From JAEUMD01 sp964559355 (GTDB lineage: Bacteria > Pseudomonadota > Alphaproteobacteria > Rhizobiales > Hyphomicrobiaceae): 11,783 bases of DNA. Below, piece after piece: positions 6,653-11,783 of the stretch. The stretch is from NCBI GenBank assembly GCA_964559355.1, contig CAZLHQ010000096.1:1-11783 (forward strand). Reading direction: 5' to 3'. The first letter of the stretch is position 1. Every line of letters starts with the position of its first letter. The notes beneath the pieces were generated by a model, which made no database searches, was not told where the DNA came from, and was given only the letters and a program-made list of their open reading frames with translations. A program made the translations under genes and the position numbers.

Positions 6653-8379
6653 GATGGGGTAACTCCCGAAGAATGGCCCGAAAGTGGGATGTCTGTTCTC
6701 GACTTGGTTGCCGTCGTGATGTGTCCGGTTTCGTAGAGGGCGGCCTTGAAAGGGGCCGCGCCGACGCGACGGTAGTAGGCGAGGAAGTCCTCGCCGGTGG
6801 GCATTCGTCCGGCCAGATAGGTGTCGATGATGGTCTCGATGGCATCCGGCAGCTCTTCGGCCGAAAAGCTCGGGCCGATGATCTCGCCGATGGCGGCATC
6901 GTCGGCGGGCGAGCCGCCAAGCGTGATCTGGTAGTGCTCGGTGCCCTTCTTATCGACGCCAAGAATGCCGATGTGGCCGCAATGATGATGGCCGCAGGCA
7001 TTGATGCAGCCCGAGATGTTGACGCGCAGCGGTCCGATGCTCTCGGCCTTCGCGGGGTCGGCAAACCGCTGTGCGATCTCCTGCGCGATCGGAATCGAGC
7101 GGGCGTTGGCGAGGTTGCAATAATCAAGCCCTGGGCAGGCGATGAGATCGCTGATGAGCCCCTGGTTGGCGCTGGCAAGCCCTGCTGCCACGAGGTCGTC
7201 GTAGAGTGCAGACAAGTCGGCCACGGCAACGTGCGGCAGCACGAGGTTTTGCGTATAGGTCACGCGCACTTCGCCGCTGCTGTAGCGATCGGCGAGGTTG
7301 GCGACGATCTCCATCTGGCCGGCCGACGCGTCACCTGGAATGCGGCCGGGTTCTTTCAGGGCGATGGTGACGATGCGATAGCCACTGGCGCGATGAGCAG
7401 TCGTGTTGTTGCGATAGAAACGAGCGAATGCGCCATCCGCTGCCCGCCGGCTTGCAAGCGCGCTGTCGGTGATGGGGCGCGGCGGCAATATGCGCGGGAC
7501 GAATGCGGCGGCGATCCGCTCGTATTCGGCCGCAGGAAGATCGACGGCCTGGTGATCGATCCGCGCCCATTCGCTCTCGACCTGCCGGGCGAATTCCTCG
7601 ATCCCGAGCGCGTTGACGAGAATCTTGATGCGCGCCTTGTAGAGATTGTCACGGCGGCCATGCAAATTGAAGACGCGCATCACCGCTTCCAGATAGGACA
7701 GCAGATGGTGGCGATCGAGAAAAGGCTTCAATAACTGTGCGACGTAAGGCGTGCGCCCCTGGCCACCGCCGACGTAGACGGCAAATCCGGTCTTGCCGCC
7801 CTTGCCCTTGACGATGCGAAGGCCGATGTCGTGGAACGGCACCGCCGCGCGGTCCTCCAGGGCGCCTGAGATGGCGATCTTGAACTTGCGCGGCAGGAAC
7901 AGGAACTCCGGGTGCGCGCTCGACCATTGCCGCAGCACCTCGCCCCAGATGCGCGGATCTTCGAGCTCGTCGGCGGCAGCGCCCGCAAAGGGATCGGCCG
8001 TGACGTTGCGAATGCAATTGCCGCTGGTCTGGATGGTGTGCATGTCGACGCCGGCCAGCACATCGAGGATGTCGGGAGCATCTTCGAGCCGGGTCCAGTT
8101 GAACTGGATGTTCTGGCGCGTCGTGAAATGGCCAAACCCGCGATCATAGCGCCGAGCGACAAGCGCCAACGCCCGCAGTTGCCTCGACGACAGCACGCCA
8201 TAGGGAATGGCGACACGCAGCATGTAGGCATGCAGTTGCAGGTAGAGGCCGTTTTGCAGCCGCAGCGGCCGGAACTGCTCCTCGGTCAGTGCGCCGGTGA
8301 GCCGTCGCGCAACCTGATCGCGGAACTGCTGCGCGCGCGCGGCGACGAAGGTCGTGTCATAGTCGTCGTAGCGGTACAT
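6649..8379 (-). CDS. cysI: Siroheme/[4Fe-4S] sulfite reductase hemoprotein (nitrite/sulfite reductase family)
   Basis: This 576-residue cytoplasmic enzyme should carry out the six-electron reduction of sulfite to sulfide. It has the two-fold ferredoxin-like plus siroheme domain plan of the family: HFTTRQNIQFNW (84-95) and TSGNCIRNVTADPFAG (118-133) in the first half, VRVTYTQNLVLPHV (371-384) in the second, and the four cluster ligands in CPGLDYC (C415, C421) and CINAC (C458, C462). Family members include assimilatory nitrite reductases; the surrounding cys genes decide for sulfite. No CysJ flavoprotein is adjacent, so electrons probably come from a ferredoxin, for which a gene lies two genes upstream. 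ATG 8379 has GAGG 5 bases upstream. The stop overlaps the DUF934 start as ATGA. Confidence 0.94.
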   Translation of the reverse strand: MYRYDDYDTTFVAARAQQFRDQVARRLTGALTEEQFRPLRLQNGLYLQLHAYMLRVAIPYGVLSSRQLRALALVARRYDRGFGHFTTRQNIQFNWTRLEDAPDILDVLAGVDMHTIQTSGNCIRNVTADPFAGAAADELEDPRIWGEVLRQWSSAHPEFLFLPRKFKIAISGALEDRAAVPFHDIGLRIVKGKGGKTGFAVYVGGGQGRTPYVAQLLKPFLDRHHLLSYLEAVMRVFNLHGRRDNLYKARIKILVNALGIEEFARQVESEWARIDHQAVDLPAAEYERIAAAFVPRILPPRPITDSALASRRAADGAFARFYRNNTTAHRASGYRIVTIALKEPGRIPGDASAGQMEIVANLADRYSSGEVRVTYTQNLVLPHVAVADLSALYDDLVAAGLASANQGLISDLIACPGLDYCNLANARSIPIAQEIAQRFADPAKAESIGPLRVNISGCINACGHHHCGHIGILGVDKKGTEHYQITLGGSPADDAAIGEIIGPSFSAEELPDAIETIIDTYLAGRMPTGEDFLAYYRRVGAAPFKAALYETGHITTATKSRTDIPLSGHSSGVTPS

Positions 8380-8415
8380 GGGAACCTCGCGTTGCCGTTG
8401 AGGCGGGGCGTTTGC

Positions 8416-8757
8416 TCAGGAATTCGTGTGACGTTCGGCGGCTGCCTCGGCGCCCATGTTCGGGGTGCTCGCGGTCTCGACACTCGCGGTCTCGATGCTG
8501 GGGCCGCGTTGCGCGCGGATCGTCTCGCGCACCGAGATGGGGGTCGGCGCTCCGGCGACGAGCGTCACATCCATCAGGTAAGGACCCACCACCTGGTTGG
8601 CGGCGACGGCGCGCTGCGCGAAATCTTCCAGCTGGGCGCGCTCGGCATCGCTTTCGGCAATGATGGCGGCGGCGAGATTTTCCACCCAGCGACCTTCATT
8701 GCCGAGGTAGATGACGGCGCCGGAGCGCAGATTGTTGGCAGTGGCGACACTCGGCAT
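8416..8757 (-). CDS. DUF2849 domain protein
   Basis: A 113-residue protein of the DUF2849 family, which in Alphaproteobacteria is typically encoded directly before cysI. The recognisable part is the N-terminal 75 residues, including LRSGAVIYLGNEGRWVE (10-26) and VVGPYLMDV (56-64). No function is established for the family. There is no signal peptide, membrane segment or metal-binding motif. The last 30 residues are a polar tail containing a tandem ETAS duplication. It starts 3 bases after the ferredoxin stop, and its GAGG ribosome site overlaps the end of that gene (spacing about 6). Co-production with the ferredoxin and CysI is the main clue to its job, perhaps assembly or regulation of the reductase. 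Confidence 0.87.
   Translation of the reverse strand: MPSVATANNLRSGAVIYLGNEGRWVENLAAAIIAESDAERAQLEDFAQRAVAANQVVGPYLMDVTLVAGAPTPISVRETIRAQRGPSIETASVETASTPNMGAEAAAERHTNS
8468..8495. repeat. 15-base in-frame tandem duplication in the DUF2849 gene
   Basis: CTCGCGGTCTCGA occurs at 8468-8480 and again at 8483-8495, a period of 15 bases. It encodes the repeated ETAS element in the C-terminal tail (SIETASVETAS). It looks like a recent slippage duplication in a tolerant tail. Confidence 0.7.
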
Positions 8758-8760
8758 GGT

Positions 8761-9201
8761 TCACCTCGTGGCTCGTGTGGCGTGGATCAGAAGGCTGTCG
8801 GTCTCGATGGTGATCTCGAGCCCGTCGAGGGCCGTGGTCATCTCGATCTGGCAGGCGAGGCGGGAGTGCTCTCCAGCGCCTGGAATTTCGTCGAGCTTGG
8901 CCAGTTCATCGTCGCTGGCGGCTGGTAGCTGCTCGCTCCAGGGCTTGGCGACGCGGACGTGGCAGGTGGCGCACACCCCGGCGCCGCCGCACTCGGCCTT
9001 GATCGGCAGCCCGTGCGCCCGCATCAGCTCGACAAGTCGCAGCCCTTGGGCGGCATCGAGGGTGATGCGCTGGCCATCGCCGTAGCCGACGACGAAGCAC
9101 AGCGCGTCGTCGGCTGTATACGGGTTATGCTGCGATGCGCCGGACGGACTAGTGCTTGCGTGGCGGCCGGCAGCAATGGCAATCGGCGTTTCGATGGTCA
9201 T
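8761..9201 (-). CDS. [2Fe-2S] ferredoxin, first gene of the sulfate-assimilation operon
   Basis: A 146-residue ferredoxin with one-electron carrier function. The cluster ligands are C71, C77 and C80 in ECGGAGVCATC and C117 in RLACQIE, i.e. C-x5-C-x2-C-x36-C, the adrenodoxin-like spacing. The domain spans about 35-135. The first 34 residues are a low-complexity extension, but the start is supported by GAGG 6 bases before ATG 9201. It leads the operon and is 3 bases from the DUF2849 gene, two genes ahead of cysI. The position usually held by the siroheme synthase cysG in related clusters is taken by this gene. Inferred role: electron donor to the sulfite reductase, reduced by a ferredoxin-NADP reductase encoded elsewhere. 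A general Fe-S assembly ferredoxin is the alternative, less favoured by the context. Confidence 0.9.
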   Translation of the reverse strand: MTIETPIAIAAGRHASTSPSGASQHNPYTADDALCFVVGYGDGQRITLDAAQGLRLVELMRAHGLPIKAECGGAGVCATCHVRVAKPWSEQLPAASDDELAKLDEIPGAGEHSRLACQIEMTTALDGLEITIETDSLLIHATRATR

Positions 9202-9228
9202 TTCGCACCTCGATCAGATGGTGCGACC

Positions 9229-9257
9229 ATAATAGAAAAATTTTTCAAACATAAGAT
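9229..9257 (-). promoter_or_regulatory. Candidate promoter and operator of the sulfate-assimilation operon
   Basis: On the minus strand TATTAT (9234 down to 9229) is a fair -10 element about 28 bases before the ferredoxin ATG. Directly upstream is a perfect 12-base palindrome GAAAAATTTTTC (9235-9246), placed where a regulator would sit between -10 and -35. No good -35 box is visible at the right distance (about ATCTTA), which fits a promoter that needs an activator. The regulator cannot be named from the sequence. Confidence 0.35.
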
Positions 9258-9606
9258 AGTTACAGCAGAAAAGTAGAATAATCTTCCTAAATGCAGGTTG
9301 CGCAGGAATGGTTTTTGAATATATGCACGGCCGTGGCGAGCCCACAGCAGCGGACGCGCGGTCTTGACGCTGGCATTTTCATTCACCTGGGCGAATACAT
9401 GGGTGTGTGCAGCTGTTGCGCCGCATGGTCACCATCGGCGAAGCGGCCAGCATTGGATTTAGGCTGGCGTCGGCGGCAGCAATGGCTGCGACAAAATCCC
9501 GACTCCAGCACGGTGACTTAACAGAAGAGTTCTGCCAGTATCCGGCGTCTTTCGCAGGCAAGTGGCGCCGTGCGGTACGCGCGCCAGGTCTTGTCCAGAG
9601 TTCGCC

Positions 9607-9611
9607 AGGAG
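9607..9611 (+). promoter_or_regulatory. Ribosome binding site that fixes the mrp start
   Basis: AGGAG lies 6 bases before ATG 9618. The frame is open upstream to 9570, but the extra 16 residues lack a ribosome site and precede the normal Mrp N-terminus, so 9618 is preferred. Confidence 0.8.
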
Positions 9612-9617
9612 AATGAA

Positions 9618-11123
9618 ATGACCGTTACGAAGACGCAGGTCCTTGATGAGCTGCGCCGGGTCAAAGGCCCTGATCTTGAGAAGAATATTGTTGAGCTTGG
9701 GCTCGTGTCCGAGATCCTCATCAAGGACGCGAGGGTGTATTTCTCGATCACGGTTCCGGCGGCGCGCGCAGAAGAGCTTGAGCCGCTGCGCAAGGCCGCG
9801 GAGCAGGTTGTCGGTGGGATATCGGGCGTCTCCGGCGTCACGGCGGTGCTCACTGCGGAGGCGCCGCGCGGTACGGCTGCCGCCGCCAAACCCAACGGCG
9901 GCAATGTTGCCGAGCACACGCGCGTCAGCGAGGCACGGGCCCGCGGCGCGGCGGGTGATGGCGGAGCCAAGGCGCCGCGCGCTGCAACCGGCGTTGCCGG
10001 CGTCAAGCATCTCGTCGCGGTGGCGTCGGGCAAGGGAGGCGTCGGCAAATCGACGACGGCCGTCAACCTGGCGCTGGGCTTCATCGCCAATGGCCTCAAG
10101 GCCGGCATTCTCGATGCCGATATCTATGGTCCTTCGCAGCCGCGCCTGCTCGGCCTTTCCGGCCAGCCCTCGCAAATGCCAAATGGGAACACGCTGCGGC
10201 CGATGGAAGCCTATGGGCTCAAGGCCATGTCGATGGGTTTCCTGGTCGACGAGGGTACGCCGGTCGTTTGGCGCGGTCCGATGCTGGTCCAGGCTCTCAA
10301 TCAAATGCTGCGCGACGTTGCCTGGAGCGTTGATGGCGATCTCGACGTGCTCGTCATCGATATGCCGCCGGGCACTGGTGACGTGCAGTTGTCGATGGCC
10401 CAGCAGGTGCCATTGTCGGGCGCCATCATCGTTTCGACGCCGCAGGATCTGGCGCTGATCGATGCCAGAAAAGGCCTCAACATGTTCCGCAAGGTCGATG
10501 TGCCGGTGCTCGGCATCATCGAAAACATGAGCTATTTCATCTGCACCAAATGCGGCGAGCGCCATGAGATCTTCGGTCACGGCGGCGCCAAGAACGAAGC
10601 GGAAAAGCTTGGCTTGCCGTTCCTCGGCGGCATTCCGCTCGATATCGACATCCGGTCGCGCTCGGACGCCGGTCAGCCCATCACCGCGACCGATCCCGGC
10701 AGCATTCACGCGCAGACATTCCGCGAGCTTGCGGCCAGGGTGTGGTCGGAGATCGATGCTGCCAAGGGCGCGCGGTCGGCGGCCCCGAAACTGGCGCTGA
10801 GCGATGGCAGTGCCGCCCTCGACGTCTCTTTCGAGGATGGTCGAGCCTATACGCTCAGCGCTGAGATGTTGCGCGTGATGAGCCCTTCGGCTGAGGTCCA
10901 GGGGCATTCGCCCGACCAGCGCGTCACGGTGGCCGGCAAGCGCAATGTCAAAATCTCGAGCCTCGAGCCGGTCGGCAACTATGCCGTCAAGATCGTCTTC
11001 GACGATGGTCATTCGACCGGGCTTTATGCCTGGACCTATCTCGACTCGCTTGGCCGCGAGAAGACCGCCCGTTGGGCTGCGTATGAGGCGGAGCTGTCAA
11101 AAAAGGGGTTGAGCCGCGGCTAG
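9618..11123 (+). CDS. mrp: Mrp/ApbC/NBP35-type Fe-S cluster carrier ATPase fused to a DUF971 domain
   Basis: A 501-residue cytoplasmic protein with three parts. Residues 1-80 are a MIP18/DUF59 domain (VKGPDLEKNIVELGLVSEI). A variable Ala/Gly-rich linker follows. Residues about 130-380 are the P-loop ATPase: deviant Walker A GKGGVGKST (138-146), DADIYGPSQPRLLG (166-179), DMPPGTGDVQLS (248-259), and CTKC (C309, C312), the pair that binds a bridging [4Fe-4S] cluster between two subunits. Residues about 402-478 are a DUF971 (GBBH-like N-terminal) domain: FEDGRAYTLSAEMLRVMSP and FDDGHSTGLYAWTYLDSLG. Such proteins hold and deliver Fe-S clusters to apoproteins. Most bacterial Mrp proteins are near 360-390 residues and lack DUF971; the full order here is that of plant HCF101. 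It is transcribed away from the sulfur operon, whose CysH, CysI and ferredoxin are Fe-S clients in principle; a direct link is only inference. Confidence 0.95.
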   Translation: MTVTKTQVLDELRRVKGPDLEKNIVELGLVSEILIKDARVYFSITVPAARAEELEPLRKAAEQVVGGISGVSGVTAVLTAEAPRGTAAAAKPNGGNVAEHTRVSEARARGAAGDGGAKAPRAATGVAGVKHLVAVASGKGGVGKSTTAVNLALGFIANGLKAGILDADIYGPSQPRLLGLSGQPSQMPNGNTLRPMEAYGLKAMSMGFLVDEGTPVVWRGPMLVQALNQMLRDVAWSVDGDLDVLVIDMPPGTGDVQLSMAQQVPLSGAIIVSTPQDLALIDARKGLNMFRKVDVPVLGIIENMSYFICTKCGERHEIFGHGGAKNEAEKLGLPFLGGIPLDIDIRSRSDAGQPITATDPGSIHAQTFRELAARVWSEIDAAKGARSAAPKLALSDGSAALDVSFEDGRAYTLSAEMLRVMSPSAEVQGHSPDQRVTVAGKRNVKISSLEPVGNYAVKIVFDDGHSTGLYAWTYLDSLGREKTARWAAYEAELSKKGLSRG

Positions 11124-11287
11124 CCTTATAGTCGCGTGTCTCGACCCGTTTGACGGAGCGCAATTGCCAAATCCCGGCGATCACGGCATGAATCGTGGCG
11201 ACATCGGGTTCGACGTCGAGTCTTGCATCAAGCTCGGCGTCGAACTCTACGTCGGCCCCCAAGACTTTCCTCCCGAGGACCCCACGC
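11124..11287 (+). other. Spacer between mrp and ppk2 with a small coding-like frame
   Basis: This 164-base gap lacks a recognised gene. One plus-strand frame, beginning with TTG 11164 (GGAG 5-6 bases upstream) or ATG 11188, has strongly G/C-biased third positions up to the ppk2 start and encodes NRGDIGFDVESCIKLGVELY and onward. The frame then continues out of register over ppk2 to 11490, where it looks like a shadow. It could be a short leader peptide, a remnant, or chance. Confidence 0.25.
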
Positions 11288-11783
11288 ATGACCAAGAAGC
11301 GCACGCCGCCGGTCGACGCCGGCAAGCAAGAAACGGTGACAGAGAAAGCCGCCAAGCCAGCGCAGCGCGACTGGGTCGAAGCGGAGCTGGAGGACAGTTT
11401 CGACGAAGAGCTGGAGCTCGAGGTCGACGACCAGCGTGTGCCCTTCAACGTCAAGGAGCTGGCGGCCAAGCGCAAGAAGACCGAGATTGACCGCAAGACC
11501 TACTTCCGCGAGTTGTTCCGGCTGCAAACGGAGCTGATCAAGCTGCAGGATTGGGTGCAGCATACCGGCTATCGGCTGGTGGTTCTCTTTGAAGGTCGTG
11601 ATGCCGCCGGCAAGGGTGGCGTCATCAAGCGCATTACGCAGCGGCTCAATCCGCGCACCTGCCGCGTTGCGGCTTTGCCGGCGCCGACGGATCGCGAAAA
11701 GAACCAGTGGTATTTTCAGCGCTATGTGCCGCACCTGCCGGCCGCCGGTGAAATGGTGCTGTTCGATCGCTCCTGGTACAACC
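11288..11783 (+). CDS. ppk2: Polyphosphate kinase 2 (PPK2), N-terminal part, cut by window edge
   Basis: PPK2 enzymes transfer phosphate between polyphosphate and nucleoside di- or monophosphates. The 165 codons seen include Walker A GRDAAGKGG (103-111), NPRTCRVAALPAPTDREKNQ (121-140) and Walker B FDRSWYN (159-165), the family hallmarks in their usual order. The lid module and C-terminus are beyond the edge. Residues 1-50 are a polar extension with an acidic run (EAELEDSFDEELELEVDD) ahead of the PPK2 core. ATG 11288 has GAGGA at a spacing of 8. It follows mrp by 164 bases in the same direction and may share its transcript. Preference for ADP, GDP or AMP cannot be decided from this part. Confidence 0.93.
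   Translation, partial: MTKKRTPPVDAGKQETVTEKAAKPAQRDWVEAELEDSFDEELELEVDDQRVPFNVKELAAKRKKTEIDRKTYFRELFRLQTELIKLQDWVQHTGYRLVVLFEGRDAAGKGGVIKRITQRLNPRTCRVAALPAPTDREKNQWYFQRYVPHLPAAGEMVLFDRSWYN

Larger units (their letters stand above)
9202..9617. other. Divergent intergenic region between the sulfur operon and mrp
   Basis: About 416 bases without a convincing gene. The part next to the ferredoxin (about 9228-9292) is strikingly AT-rich against the GC-rich surroundings and should hold the minus-strand operon promoter. The rest (9293-9606) has only short frames on both strands with poor start signals and no recognised product. No clear sigma-70 promoter for mrp was found, although TTGACG occurs at 9364-9369. 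No terminator-like hairpin or riboswitch was recognised. Confidence 0.6.

Noticed and set aside
7912..8928. Plus-strand frame of 338 codons opposite cysI, DUF2849 and ferredoxin
   Set aside because: It spans three recognised minus-strand genes and their junctions, as expected of a shadow frame.
9407..9616. 69-codon plus-strand frame just before mrp
   Set aside because: It has a GTG start without a ribosome site, only weak codon bias and no recognisable product; its stop next to the mrp start appears to be chance.
9459..11012. Long minus-strand open frame opposite mrp
   Set aside because: It is antisense to the well-supported Mrp-DUF971 gene and has no recognisable motif.

Overview
The window looks like chromosomal DNA of a GC-rich alphaproteobacterium, most likely of the order Hyphomicrobiales. 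The evidence is strong G/C bias at third codon positions, a sulfur cluster of the DUF2849-cysI-DUF934-cysH-cysD-cysN type common in that group, and rhizobial-type Mrp and PPK2 proteins. No IS element, tRNA, rRNA or CRISPR array was seen.

Most of the window (about 9201 down to 1063, minus strand) is one assimilatory sulfate-reduction operon. Its order of transcription is: [2Fe-2S] ferredoxin, DUF2849 protein, siroheme sulfite reductase (cysI), DUF934 protein, APS reductase (cysH), ATP sulfurylase small subunit (cysD), ATP sulfurylase GTPase subunit (cysN), and two TauE/SafE (TSUP) membrane permeases. Many joints are 4-base ATGA or 1-base TGATG overlaps or very short gaps. The logic is: the permeases move sulfate or another sulfur oxyanion, CysDN makes APS, CysH reduces APS directly to sulfite, and CysI reduces sulfite to sulfide. 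The ferredoxin is the probable electron carrier. Neither the flavoprotein CysJ nor the siroheme synthase CysG is in the window. CysN ends in what looks like a decayed piece of an APS kinase (CysC) domain without a P-loop, which fits an APS-reducing pathway that does not need PAPS.

Left of the operon (1-934, minus strand, running off the edge) is the N-terminal part of an exported protein: a signal peptide, cysteine-rich modules and a Pro/Thr linker. It is probably the front end of a subtilisin-like (S8) protease, though the catalytic domain is outside the window.

Right of the operon an AT-rich intergenic region of about 416 bases separates it from divergent plus-strand genes. The first is an Mrp/ApbC-type Fe-S carrier ATPase with a C-terminal DUF971 domain, the domain order of plant chloroplast HCF101. 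The second is a polyphosphate kinase 2 (PPK2) gene cut by the right edge. Between them is a 164-base spacer with a small open frame of coding-like base composition.

The window is mostly a known pathway. The parts most worth a second look are the kinase relic on CysN, the Mrp-DUF971 fusion, the ferredoxin-led operon, the paired TSUP permeases, the AT-rich control region, and the cysteine-module exoprotein.
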